A DNA stretch of 64,000 bases, from positions 124,001 through 188,000 of the forward strand of contig NZ_QLNV01000008.1 of assembly GCF_003285545.1 (NCBI RefSeq). The letters are read 5' to 3'. A program made the translations under genes and the position numbers. This document shows positions 36,258-45,121 of this stretch, one piece after another. The notes beneath the pieces are model-generated. The model was not told the origin of the DNA and made no database searches. It saw only the letters and a list, made by a program, of their open reading frames with translations. The first letter of the stretch is position 1; each line of letters begins with the position of its first letter. Origin of the DNA: Sinomicrobium soli (GTDB lineage Bacteria > Bacteroidota > Bacteroidia > Flavobacteriales > Flavobacteriaceae).

Positions 36258-36387
36258 TTTGATAATTAGCCAATTAGTCAATGTGATAATTAGCGAATTA
36301 GTCAATGTGCCAATTAGCAAATTCCAATTGACACATTATCACATTATCACATTGACACATTATCACATTGGCACATTATCACATTAA
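36258..36387. repeat. Palindromic repeat array from stop codon to stop codon
   Basis: Starts on the base after the dehydrogenase stop and ends on the base before the thrC stop. Left arm: GATAATTAGC/CAATTAGTCAATGTG words; right arm: tandem ACATTATCACATTG(A/G)CAC, the reverse complement of the left words. It is of the same family as 30010-30136, and again at a convergent junction. Confidence 0.85.
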
Positions 36388-37686
36388 CTATCGATCGAGA
36401 AGGAATTGTTTAAGGTCTTCGTAAGTAGCTATACGGTGTTTTACTTTTTCCTTATCCATGACAGCCTGTATCTGTTCCGGGATGGCTATGCCGGTGCCCA
36501 GGGTATCTTCCACGATATCGAGGAATTTTACCGGGTGGGCCGTTTCGAGAAAAATCCCCGTTTTCCCGGGTTTGTCTTTCAGGTATTCTTTCAGTCCCAG
36601 GTAGCCCACCGCACCGTGGGGGTCTGCAATATATCCTGAAGACTTATGGATGTTTTTCATGGCTTCCCGCGTTTCCCGGTCGGTATAGCTGTAGGATGAA
36701 AAATGAGACTTCAGTTTTTTGAGGTCGTTGTCAAAGAGTTGCTGTATGCGTATAAAGTTACTGGGGTTCCCCACATCCATGGCATTGGAGATGGTCTGTT
36801 TTGACGGTTTTGGCTCGTATACCCCGCTGTGCAGGTATTGAGGCACGGTATCATTGATGTTCGTGGCAGCCACGAAGTGATGTACCGGAAGCCCGAGCTT
36901 ACCGGCCATGATGCCGGCACAGATATTCCCGAAGTTCCCGCTGGGAACGGCAAACACCACATCCTTGTCCTTGTTTTTCAGTTGTTTATAGGCGAAAAAG
37001 AAATAAAACATCTGCGGTAACCATCTCGCTACGTTGATGGAATTTGCCGAAGTGAGCTGTTTCGCGCTCAATCCTTCATCCAGAAAGGCGGTTTTTACCA
37101 TGTCCTGGCAATCGTCGAAGGTGCCGTTTACCTCCAGGGCGGTAATATTCTGCCCGAGTGTGGTGAGCTGTCTTTCCTGTATGTCACTTACCTTGCCCGA
37201 AGGATAGAGAATGACTACTTCCACGCCTTCCACACCCAGAAATCCGCTGGCCACGGCACCACCGGTATCCCCGGAAGTGGCTACCAGGACGGTGACTTTA
37301 CTGTCGTTTTTCCTGTTGCGGTTAAAGTATCCCAGGCAGCGCGCCATAAAACGCGCCCCCACATCCTTAAAGGCCATGGTCGGGCCGTGAAACAATTCAA
37401 GGGCATAGATATCGTCTTCTACCGGAACCAGCGGAAAATCGAAGGAAAGGGTTCCTTCCACAATCTCTCTCAGGTCGCTTTCGGGGATCTCTCCTCCCGT
37501 AAACTGGCGTATGGCATTAAAGGCTATTTCATGGTCACCGAGGTTTTCCAGTTCTTTTATAAAAGAAGCGGGAAGGGGAGTTACAGATTCCGGAAAATAC
37601 AATCCCTTATCCGGGGCAAGCCCCCGTATTACGGCTTCGCTGAAGGATGCCTGTTCACTATTCCTGTTTAAACTGTAGTATTTCAT
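36388..37686 (-). CDS. thrC: Threonine synthase
   Basis: 432 residues; converts O-phosphohomoserine to threonine with pyridoxal phosphate. FHGPTMAFKDVGARF carries the PLP lysine (Lys107, same position as E. coli). VLVATSGDTGGAVA and VPSGNFGNICAG are the phosphate- and cofactor-binding turns. Full length for the short, SAM-independent class. Last gene of the thr operon, 7 nt after the AAA ATPase. It has no separate terminator; the palindromic array lies directly behind its stop. Confidence 0.97.
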   Translation of the reverse strand: MKYYSLNRNSEQASFSEAVIRGLAPDKGLYFPESVTPLPASFIKELENLGDHEIAFNAIRQFTGGEIPESDLREIVEGTLSFDFPLVPVEDDIYALELFHGPTMAFKDVGARFMARCLGYFNRNRKNDSKVTVLVATSGDTGGAVASGFLGVEGVEVVILYPSGKVSDIQERQLTTLGQNITALEVNGTFDDCQDMVKTAFLDEGLSAKQLTSANSINVARWLPQMFYFFFAYKQLKNKDKDVVFAVPSGNFGNICAGIMAGKLGLPVHHFVAATNINDTVPQYLHSGVYEPKPSKQTISNAMDVGNPSNFIRIQQLFDNDLKKLKSHFSSYSYTDRETREAMKNIHKSSGYIADPHGAVGYLGLKEYLKDKPGKTGIFLETAHPVKFLDIVEDTLGTGIAIPEQIQAVMDKEKVKHRIATYEDLKQFLLDR

Positions 37687-37693
37687 TATGCTT

Positions 37694-38260
37694 TTATAAG
37701 TTGAGATGGTTCAATATAAATATCGCGCGTTGTTCCGGACTGGTCTCCGGGACCTTTACTGTTTTATAACCTGATCGGACATAGGTATCCTCGATAACCC
37801 CGTAGGTTTTTACGGCGAGGTCAAAATCCTGTTTTCTTTCGGTGTCGGTACCGTAAATCGCCTTCCACGGGGGGAACAGGAAAACCTCGGTATTATAACG
37901 ATAATCGCCGAGTTGCCTGCTGAACTTGTCCGGTACGGGAATGTTTTCCAGTATGGAATAGGCCAATGTATCCGGCAGCCCCCGGTCAAAAAACACGGTT
38001 TGTTTTTCGCAACGGGCCAAAGCTTCGTCGAAAACAGCTGCCGAACGGTGCCACATCATGTCCCTGTACGCTGTCATATCGCCCCAGGGCAGGGCATTTC
38101 CCCCGGTATCCGCTTGTTCCCTGATGATCTTCCGGGCCACTTCAGGCATATACATAAATCCCCTCCGGTGAAGCTCCAGAAGCGTTGTGGTCTTACCTGC
38201 CCCCGGCCCCCCGGTGAGCACGAAAAAATGGTCAATATGTCTCTGGCCGCGAGTTGTCAT
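37694..38260 (-). CDS. AAA_28-type P-loop ATPase inside the thr operon
   Basis: 188 residues. Walker A GGPGAGKTT (17-25), then MPEVARKIIREQ and FFDRGLPDTLAY, which are characteristic of the NadR-kinase-like AAA_28 group and suggest a small-molecule kinase or nucleotide hydrolase. Its ATG overlaps the thrB stop (ATGA), so it is translated with the operon. No threonine-pathway role is known to me for this family. It may be a metabolite-repair or regulatory enzyme, or simply a passenger. Confidence 0.85.
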   Translation of the reverse strand: MTTRGQRHIDHFFVLTGGPGAGKTTTLLELHRRGFMYMPEVARKIIREQADTGGNALPWGDMTAYRDMMWHRSAAVFDEALARCEKQTVFFDRGLPDTLAYSILENIPVPDKFSRQLGDYRYNTEVFLFPPWKAIYGTDTERKQDFDLAVKTYGVIEDTYVRSGYKTVKVPETSPEQRAIFILNHLNL

Positions 38261-39192
38261 GGTGTGCCGGACATGGTGGGGCGGACTCCTTCGTGACTGA
38301 TTCCCGATACATGTACATCAAAAGCTACGCCGCTGTCGGCATAGACCTGTGTCATGGCCTCTGCCACTTTTTTTGCGGTATGCTCCCCTTTACTCAGGGC
38401 AAATATCGAAGGTCCCGATCCCGATATGCCACTGCCCAGGGCGCCAGCTTCTGCCGAAGCCTGTTTTACCTGGTCGAACCTCGGGATCAGCAGGCTGCGC
38501 AGGGGCTCTACAATACCGTCGTGCAACGACCGGCCTATGAGGTCGTAGTCTTCGGTATAGAGCCCGCTTACCAGTCCGCCCACATTACCCCACTGTGCTA
38601 TGGCCTTTTTCAGGGGTACGGAATGTTTCAGTACCGACCGGGCATCAGCGGTTTTCACCTCGATCTGCGGGTGTATGATGGTAGCGTAAAGCTGACCGGG
38701 AGTATGGAGCCTTATCACATCAAGGGGATCGTAACTCCGTACCAGCGAAAAGCCGCCGAGCAGGGCAGGGGCCACATTATCGGCATGCAAGGCCCCGCTG
38801 GCCAGTTTTTCCCCTTCCATGGCGAAGGGGATAAGTTCATTCAAAGTAAAAGGCTCTCCCAGCAGCCTGTTGATGGCAAATACGGCCCCGGCAGCACTGG
38901 CGGCACTGCTGCCGATGCCGCTTCCGGGCTTAATCTTTTTATGGATCTCCATATCAAACCCCTGCTTGCTGCCCAATGCCTTAAGCAGGGCCATTGCAGA
39001 AACGCCGGCCACATTGTTGGCTGCTTCGAGCGGCAGGTCCTGGCCTTCTATACGGGATATGGTAACCTGGCCGCTACCGGTCTTCCTGACCACCATTTCA
39101 TCACCTATGTGATCGAGACACAACCCGAGCACATCAAATCCGCAGGCTACATTGGCAATCGTGGCAGGACAGAATATTCGTAATTCTTTCAT
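38257..39192 (-). CDS. thrB: Homoserine kinase
   Basis: 311 residues from MKELRIFCPATIANVACGFD; the frame is open further upstream, but that part overlaps thrA. GHMP-kinase motifs: PATIANVACGFDVLG (motif 1), KPGSGIGSSAASAAGAVFAIN (ATP loop, PxxxGLGSSAA type) and GSGISGSGPSIFAL (motif 3). It phosphorylates homoserine for thrC. It starts 13 nt after thrA and overlaps the next gene by ATGA. Confidence 0.97.
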   Translation of the reverse strand: MKELRIFCPATIANVACGFDVLGLCLDHIGDEMVVRKTGSGQVTISRIEGQDLPLEAANNVAGVSAMALLKALGSKQGFDMEIHKKIKPGSGIGSSAASAAGAVFAINRLLGEPFTLNELIPFAMEGEKLASGALHADNVAPALLGGFSLVRSYDPLDVIRLHTPGQLYATIIHPQIEVKTADARSVLKHSVPLKKAIAQWGNVGGLVSGLYTEDYDLIGRSLHDGIVEPLRSLLIPRFDQVKQASAEAGALGSGISGSGPSIFALSKGEHTAKKVAEAMTQVYADSGVAFDVHVSGISHEGVRPTMSGTP

Positions 39193-39205
39193 GGTGATCT
39201 CTGGT

Positions 39206-41653
39206 TTAAAAGTTACCGGCCCGTATGATATCGGCAAATATTCCCGAGGCAGTGACATCGGCCCCGGCCCCGGCCCCTTTTACCAGTAAAGGCTGGTCAC
39301 TGTATCGCTCGGTAAAGAACAGTACGATATTGTCTTTTCCCTCAAGGTTGTAAAAAGGATGGTCTTTGGGAATATGCTGCAGCCCTACACTGGCCTTTCC
39401 GTCTTCGAACCCGGCCACATACTTCAACCGGCATCCTTTGGAAGCCGCCTCCTGGTATATATGCTCAAAATGTGTGCGGTGTTTTACCAGAGAGGCATAA
39501 AAATCATCTACCGTACCGGTATCCAGGCTTTCCTCCGGGAGGAACGGTTCATTAGCAATATCTTCAATATCCAGGGCATATCCGCTTTCCCTGGCAAGGA
39601 TGAGTATTTTCCGCATCACGTCGATACCGCTAAGGTCTATTTTAGGGTCCGGTTCGGTGTATCCTTCGGCCTGGGCTTGTCTTACTACCTCGTCAAAGGG
39701 CGTCTTGTCGTCAAAGTTGTTAAATACGAAATTGAGACTTCCGGACAGAACAGCCTGTATTTTATTCACCTTGTCTCCCGAAGCAACGAGGTTTTTCAGG
39801 GTGTCTATAATGGGCAGTCCCGCGCCTACGTTGGTTTCGAACAGGAAAGGGGCGTTGTATTTTCTCGAGAGTTCCTTGAGCAGGGAGTAATTTTCATAAC
39901 CGGAAGAACTCGCTATCTTGTTACAGGTTACCACGGCTATACTGTTTTCGAGATATCCGGCATAGGTGGCAGCGACCACATCACTCGCCGTATTGTCTAC
40001 AAAAATACTGTTGCGCAGGTTCAGCGACCTGACCTTTTCGAAAAAGGTATCGATATGGGCCGTTTCACCCTGCTCCAGCAATTCTTTCCAGTTTTTAAGG
40101 GAAATGCCGTTTTCATCGAAATACATCCTTCTGGAATTGGATAGCGCCACCACCCGTACGTTCAGTTTGAGTTTTTCCCTGAGGTACTTCTTCTGGCGTT
40201 CGATCTGCTGCAGGAACTTCTCTCCCACATTACCTACTCCCATCACAAAGATGTTCAGCTGTTTTACATGGTCTTCAAAAAAGCGCTCATGAAGCGTGTT
40301 CAGGGCCTTTTTCACATCAGCCTTGTTAATGACAGCAGAAATATTGCGTTCGGAAGCTCCCTGGGCTATGGCCCTTATATTGACATTGTTCTGGCCGAGA
40401 GCACTGAACATTTTTCCGCTGAGGCCCTGGTGGCTTTTCATATTGTCACCGACGAGGGCTATGATGGCCAGGTCACTTTCCACGCTAACCGGGTTCAGTT
40501 TCCTGGATGCGATCTCGTATTCGAAAGCTTCGTTGACCGCTTTTTCCGCTTTTTCCATATCACTTTGTGCAATCCCCACACAAATAGAGTGCTCCGAGGA
40601 GGCTTGTGTGATCAGGGCAACATTGATATCGCCATCGGACAATACCCCGAAGAAGCGTTTGGAAATTCCGGATATGCCTACCATCCCGCTGCCTTCCAGC
40701 GAGAGCAGGGCTATGTGGTCTACATGACTTATTCCCCTTACGGGACGCGTAGCGCCATTGGTGTTTTTCCGTATGGAGGTACCCTGTTGATCCGGTTTGA
40801 ATGTGTTCCTGATATGTACGGGTATTCCTTTGAGCAATACCGGTTGTATGGTGGGCGGGTAGAGCACCTTTGCCCCGAAGTGGGAGAGCTCCATGGCTTC
40901 TTCATAAGAGATGTCGGGAATGGTAAAGGCCTGTTTTACCAGCTTCGGGTTTGCCGTATACATTCCGCTCACATCGGTCCAGATCTCAAGTACAGAAGCG
41001 TTTACCGCCCCGGCTATAATTGCCGCGGTATAATCAGACCCCCCTCTTCCCAGGGTAGTGGAGTTGCCGGCGGCCGAAGCAGCCACAAATCCCGGAACCA
41101 CGACCACATCATAGGTAACCGTACCAAAATAGGTTTCACAAAGGGTATTGGTGGTGGTAAAATCGACCGTGGCACACCCGTAGCGCTCGTCGGTTATGAC
41201 CAGGGAACGGCTGTCCTTGTGAATGGTGTCCAGCCCTTCCGCACCGAAATACTGGCTTATGATATATGATGATAACAGTTCCCCGTACGAGAGGATGCTG
41301 TCCAGCAGTTTCGGAGTGGTTTCCCCGATAAGGAATGCCCCTTCGAGCAGTGTTTCGAGGGTGTTGAGTTCCCTTTTGACATGGCTCAGGGTCTTGCTTT
41401 GGGATGCGATGGGAAGGAGTTGCTGTACGGTGTTCAGGTGACGTTCTTCGAGCTGTGTGAAAAGCCGGGTGTACTCCTCGTCGCGCCGGGAAGCTTTTTC
41501 GGCAGCCTGTAACAACAGGTCGGTAACACCGCCAAAAGCAGAAACCACAACAACCTGTTTGTTTTCTCCTGCCTTGCCGGCTACGATATCCTTTACTGAT
41601 TTTATGCGTTCGGCATCTGCCACGGAGGAACCTCCGAATTTTAAGACTTTCAT
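39206..41653 (-). CDS. thrA: Bifunctional aspartokinase/homoserine dehydrogenase
   Basis: 815 residues, fused as in E. coli ThrA. Aspartokinase domain first (KFGGSSVADAERIKSV, TLGRGGSDYTA), then ACT domains (about 320-460: GMVGISGISKRFFGVLSDGD, AIIALVGDNMKS), then NADP-binding homoserine dehydrogenase (MGVGNVGEKFLQQI from about 468; ETNVGAGLPIIDTL). It makes aspartyl-phosphate and later reduces aspartate semialdehyde to homoserine. ACT domains imply feedback by an amino acid, probably threonine. First structural gene of the operon, behind the leader peptide. Confidence 0.98.
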   Translation of the reverse strand: MKVLKFGGSSVADAERIKSVKDIVAGKAGENKQVVVVSAFGGVTDLLLQAAEKASRRDEEYTRLFTQLEERHLNTVQQLLPIASQSKTLSHVKRELNTLETLLEGAFLIGETTPKLLDSILSYGELLSSYIISQYFGAEGLDTIHKDSRSLVITDERYGCATVDFTTTNTLCETYFGTVTYDVVVVPGFVAASAAGNSTTLGRGGSDYTAAIIAGAVNASVLEIWTDVSGMYTANPKLVKQAFTIPDISYEEAMELSHFGAKVLYPPTIQPVLLKGIPVHIRNTFKPDQQGTSIRKNTNGATRPVRGISHVDHIALLSLEGSGMVGISGISKRFFGVLSDGDINVALITQASSEHSICVGIAQSDMEKAEKAVNEAFEYEIASRKLNPVSVESDLAIIALVGDNMKSHQGLSGKMFSALGQNNVNIRAIAQGASERNISAVINKADVKKALNTLHERFFEDHVKQLNIFVMGVGNVGEKFLQQIERQKKYLREKLKLNVRVVALSNSRRMYFDENGISLKNWKELLEQGETAHIDTFFEKVRSLNLRNSIFVDNTASDVVAATYAGYLENSIAVVTCNKIASSSGYENYSLLKELSRKYNAPFLFETNVGAGLPIIDTLKNLVASGDKVNKIQAVLSGSLNFVFNNFDDKTPFDEVVRQAQAEGYTEPDPKIDLSGIDVMRKILILARESGYALDIEDIANEPFLPEESLDTGTVDDFYASLVKHRTHFEHIYQEAASKGCRLKYVAGFEDGKASVGLQHIPKDHPFYNLEGKDNIVLFFTERYSDQPLLVKGAGAGADVTASGIFADIIRAGNF

Positions 41654-41689
41654 TTGTGAATAAAGCTTGAGTTGATATAATGATTTTGG

Positions 41690-41755
41690 GTTTGAATGAT
41701 ATTCAAACGGAAAATAAGCGGATTATATGAATAGAATTATACCCCCAATGGGGTA
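41690..41755 (-). promoter_or_regulatory. Candidate thr attenuator hairpins
   Basis: Two inverted repeats lie between the leader codons and thrA: TACCCC/GGGGTA (41755-41740, overlapping the last leader codons) and an 8-bp perfect stem GTTTGAAT-ATC-ATTCAAAC (41708-41690). Neither is followed by a clean U tract (CCAAAATCATT follows the second), so the switch mechanism is not settled; alternative pairings were not computed. Confidence 0.5.
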
Positions 41756-41832
41756 ATACCGGTAATAATAATAATGCCGAAACAAGAAGTATGTCCTGGT
41801 ACGGAAAGACGTCCGGAAGAAATTGAAGACAT
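41737..41832 (-). CDS. thrL: Candidate threonine-operon leader peptide
   Basis: 31 residues on the minus strand. It opens MSSISSGRLSVPGHTSCFG, then reads IIIITGIT from codon 20 (four ATT in a row, ACC, GGT, ATT, ACC), then PLGV and stop. Six Ile and three Thr codons in 31, clustered near the end, are what a ribosome-stalling leader for a Thr/Ile pathway needs. It lies downstream of a strong promoter and ends 83 nt before thrA, with hairpins between. E. coli thrL works this way; the Ile-richness here is stronger. Translation is unproven, but the codon run would be surprising by chance. Confidence 0.72.
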   Translation of the reverse strand: MSSISSGRLSVPGHTSCFGIIIITGITPLGV

Positions 41833-41874
41833 TATGTTGATAGTTTCAGACACAATATTGAATTATTGACGTTT

Positions 41875-41905
41875 CAAAAGTAGTACTTTTGTCTATATAA
41901 GCAAA
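41875..41905 (-). promoter_or_regulatory. Promoter of the thr operon
   Basis: Minus-strand -33 TTTG (41905-41902), 19-nt spacer, -7 TACTTTTG (41882-41875): an exact Bacteroidota consensus. Transcription should start near 41868, about 36 nt before the leader ATG at 41832. Confidence 0.8.
41884..41891 (+). promoter_or_regulatory. Divergent promoter -7 box TACTTTTG
   Basis: Together with the opposite box it forms the perfect 17-bp palindrome CAAAAGTAGTACTTTTG (41875-41891). It would start the NAD(P)H-hydrate repair gene at 41958. The -33 side is weak (a TTG at 15 or 23 nt). Confidence 0.6.
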
Positions 41906-41957
41906 CATTTTTTTAACTTTTGAGGATTCGTTAACAATACTCACAAATCACCATATA

Positions 41958-43517
41958 ATGAACATTTTTTCGGCAGAACAGCTCCGGGAGGCTGACAGAT
42001 TGACAATTTTAAAACAGGATATCGATAGCCTGGCATTGATGGAGCGGGCCGGGGAGGGTGTTTTTGCATGGCTGGATGCCAGGTTAAAGGGAGATCCCGT
42101 TACCATTCACGTGTTTTGCGGTATCGGGAATAACGGGGGTGATGGCCTGGTCATCGCCAGGCACCTTATGGAAAGTGGTTATCGCGTACGCACCTATGTC
42201 GTCGATTTCAGTGACAAGCGTTCTCCCGAATTCCTGGAAAACCTGGACCGGATAAAAAGCCTGAAGCACTGGCCGGAACATTTTAACGGAGAAAAGGGTG
42301 AGGAATGCCCTGAAATCGGGAATTCGGATATTGTGGTCGATGCGATTTTCGGCATAGGGCTCAACCGGAGGCCGGAGGCATGGGTGGAGGCCATAATGGC
42401 CCATATCAATGCTTCGGGTGCCTTTGTGTTGAGTATCGATATTCCGTCGGGCCTGTATATGGAACAGTGCCCGGAAAAAGAAGCCGTTGTGGTGAAAGCA
42501 CGCCACACCCTTACCTTTCAGCTTCCCAAGCTGGTCTTTTTTCTTCCCGGTACGGGAAAATATACGGATTCGTGGGAGGCACTGGACATTGGCCTTGATG
42601 CCGAATACCTCCGGAATACGGTTCCCCGGGCCCTGCTGGTCGGAAAACAGGAAGCCTTGCCCATGTACAGGCCCCGTGACAAATATGCGCATAAGGGAGT
42701 GCTGGGGCATGCGCTTATCATCGCGGGAAGTTACGGAAAAACGGGAGCTGCGGCACTTTCGGCCAGGGCCTGCCTGCATTCGGGTGCAGGGCTGGTCACT
42801 GCCTATATCCCCCGGTGCGGGTATACGGCACTTCAGGCATCGGTGCCCGAGGTAATGACCCTGACCGATGTGAATGAAGACCATATTACTGCGATAGCAT
42901 ATGATATCTCTCCCGCCGTTATAGGGGTTGGCCCCGGACTGGGAACGCACCGGGCCACTGCGGATGCCCTGGGAGCCTTTTTACGCCAAAACAATACCCC
43001 GCTGGTACTTGACGCCGATGCGCTGAACATTATTGCGGCACACAGGGAATATCTCCGGTTCCTTCCGGAAGATACCGTATTGACCCCGCATCCCGGAGAA
43101 CTGCAACGCCTTATCGGGACATGGAAGGATGATTTCGACAAGCTGGACAAGGCAGGGGAGTTTGCCCGGAAATACAAACTGGTGCTGGTGATCAAGGGCG
43201 CCCATACCGTTATTCTGAACAAGGATCGCATTTTTGTAAACAGTACGGGCAATCCGGGTATGGCCACCGCGGGGAGCGGGGATGTGCTGACCGGAATGAT
43301 CACAGGGCTTATCAGCCAGGGATATGCGCCGCTTCAGGCCGCGGTTTTCGGGGTGTACCTGCACGGAAGGGCAGGAGACATAGGGGCCTCTCAAACGGGA
43401 TACGAAGCGCTTACGGCCACAGCTGTAATCGAGTATACCGGGGCCGCTTTTACCGATCTCTTTACCAGGCCGGAAGCTCCTCCGGCAGCATCCGCAGACG
43501 GAGAAGTCTCCGGCTGA
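41958..43517 (+). CDS. nnr: Bifunctional NAD(P)H-hydrate epimerase/dehydratase
   Basis: 519 residues. N-terminal YjeF_N epimerase domain (about 1-215: CGIGNNGGDGLVIARHL, SDIVVDAIFGIGL, LSIDIPSGL), C-terminal ADP/ATP-dependent dehydratase of the ribokinase fold (about 225-505: GHALIIAGSYGKTGAAALSA, LVLDADALNII, LTPHPGEL, GNPGMATAGSGDVLTG). The two repair steps restore damaged NAD(P)HX. Fusion of both domains is common in bacteria. Divergent from the thr operon; the palindromic promoter is shared. Confidence 0.97.
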   Translation: MNIFSAEQLREADRLTILKQDIDSLALMERAGEGVFAWLDARLKGDPVTIHVFCGIGNNGGDGLVIARHLMESGYRVRTYVVDFSDKRSPEFLENLDRIKSLKHWPEHFNGEKGEECPEIGNSDIVVDAIFGIGLNRRPEAWVEAIMAHINASGAFVLSIDIPSGLYMEQCPEKEAVVVKARHTLTFQLPKLVFFLPGTGKYTDSWEALDIGLDAEYLRNTVPRALLVGKQEALPMYRPRDKYAHKGVLGHALIIAGSYGKTGAAALSARACLHSGAGLVTAYIPRCGYTALQASVPEVMTLTDVNEDHITAIAYDISPAVIGVGPGLGTHRATADALGAFLRQNNTPLVLDADALNIIAAHREYLRFLPEDTVLTPHPGELQRLIGTWKDDFDKLDKAGEFARKYKLVLVIKGAHTVILNKDRIFVNSTGNPGMATAGSGDVLTGMITGLISQGYAPLQAAVFGVYLHGRAGDIGASQTGYEALTATAVIEYTGAAFTDLFTRPEAPPAASADGEVSG

Positions 43518-43603
43518 TCCCGTTACGGAAAAGAATTAGCATTAAAAACTTGGATATTATAGCCTGAATATGGAATTTTGACCGGTTTTCAACTGCGATA
43601 CAC

Positions 43604-45115
43604 ATGAGGGATACACACTATATAAGTACGGATGTACTCAGCCTGGAACAGGTACTCGATATTATACACAGGAATAAAAAGATCGCGCTTTCGGAAGAAG
43701 CCAAACTCAATATAAAGAAATGCCGGGAATATCTCGACGGGAAGCTGAAGAGCCGGAAAGAACCGGTTTACGGGATCAATACCGGTTTCGGTTCGCTGTA
43801 CAATATCAAGATATCCGGTGAGCATCTCAACCGGTTACAGGAAAACCTGGTGGTATCTCATGCCTGTGGTACCGGCGAAAAAGTACCTGCCGATATCGTA
43901 AAGCTGATGTTGCTCCTCAAGGTGCAATCACTGTCTTACGGGCATAGCGGGGCCCGGTTGTCTACTGCACTGAGACTGATTGATTTTTACAACCACGACA
44001 TTATTCCGGTGGTGTATACACAGGGATCCCTGGGAGCATCCGGAGACCTGGCGCCGCTGGCCCATCTTTCATTGCCGCTTATAGGAAAAGGGGAGGTGTA
44101 TTACAAGGGTGAGGTCATGCCGTCGGAGGCGGTATTGGAAATCATGGGCTGGGAGCCTGTGAAATTACTGTCGAAAGAGGGACTTGCGCTGCTCAACGGG
44201 ACACAGTTTATGAGTGCCTACGGGGTATTTATGATCTTGAAAGCCTATAAACTGTCTTACCTGGCCGATCTTATAGGAAGCCTGTCACTGGAAGCCTATG
44301 ACGGCAGGATAGAACCCTTCGACGAATCGATCCATCTTATCAGGCCGCACAGGGGGCAGGTAAAAACGGCAGAACGCATCCGTTTTTTTCTCGACGGGAG
44401 TACACTTATCAACCGCGAAAAGAAGCACGTGCAGGACCCGTATTCCTTCCGGTGTATGCCCCAGGTGCACGGAGCTACCAAAGACACGCTGCATTTCATA
44501 AGAAAAACCTTTAAGACGGAGATCAATTCCGTTACCGATAACCCCAATATTTTTATCGAAGAGGACAAGATCATCTCCGGAGGTAACTTTCACGGTCAGG
44601 CCCTGGCCCTGGCCCTGGATTATCTCGGTATAGCCATGGCCGAGATCGGCAATATTTCGGAAAGGAGAACCTATCAGCTCATTTCCGGGCTGCGAGGGCT
44701 TCCCTCATTCCTGGTCAATGATCCCGGGCTCAATTCGGGACTCATGATACCCCAGTATACGGCGGCGAGTATCGTGAGCCAGAACAAGCAGCTCGCAGTG
44801 CCGGCGAGTACAGATAGCATAGTGTCGTCGAACGGGCAGGAAGATCACGTGAGTATGGGGGCCAATGCCGCGACGAAATGCCTGAGGCTGCTGGACAATA
44901 CGGAACGCATACTGGCCATAGAACTGCTCAATGCTTCACAAGCCCTGGTGTTCCGCGAACCGGACCGGACTTCTCCGTTCCTGGAAGGTGTTCTGGAGAG
45001 GTTCAGAAGCAGTGTGCCCTTTATCGGGCAGGACCGCATCCTTCACGAGGATATTGCGGCAGCCATCCGTTTTCTGAAGGACTATGAAATCACCGCGGAG
45101 ATGCTTTCGGATTAA
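43604..45115 (+). CDS. hutH: Histidine ammonia-lyase
   Basis: 503 residues; deaminates histidine to urocanate. Ala145-Ser146-Gly147 in GSLGASGDLAPLAH form the MIO cofactor. NGTQFM and SGGNFHGQALALALDYL are active-site regions, and the SSNGQEDHVSMG motif is present. No other hut gene lies nearby, so it may be regulated or used separately; an alternative MIO-lyase substrate such as tyrosine cannot be ruled out. The 87-nt gap to the upstream gene has no clear promoter. Confidence 0.93.
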   Translation: MRDTHYISTDVLSLEQVLDIIHRNKKIALSEEAKLNIKKCREYLDGKLKSRKEPVYGINTGFGSLYNIKISGEHLNRLQENLVVSHACGTGEKVPADIVKLMLLLKVQSLSYGHSGARLSTALRLIDFYNHDIIPVVYTQGSLGASGDLAPLAHLSLPLIGKGEVYYKGEVMPSEAVLEIMGWEPVKLLSKEGLALLNGTQFMSAYGVFMILKAYKLSYLADLIGSLSLEAYDGRIEPFDESIHLIRPHRGQVKTAERIRFFLDGSTLINREKKHVQDPYSFRCMPQVHGATKDTLHFIRKTFKTEINSVTDNPNIFIEEDKIISGGNFHGQALALALDYLGIAMAEIGNISERRTYQLISGLRGLPSFLVNDPGLNSGLMIPQYTAASIVSQNKQLAVPASTDSIVSSNGQEDHVSMGANAATKCLRLLDNTERILAIELLNASQALVFREPDRTSPFLEGVLERFRSSVPFIGQDRILHEDIAAAIRFLKDYEITAEMLSD

Positions 45116-45121
45116 TACCAC

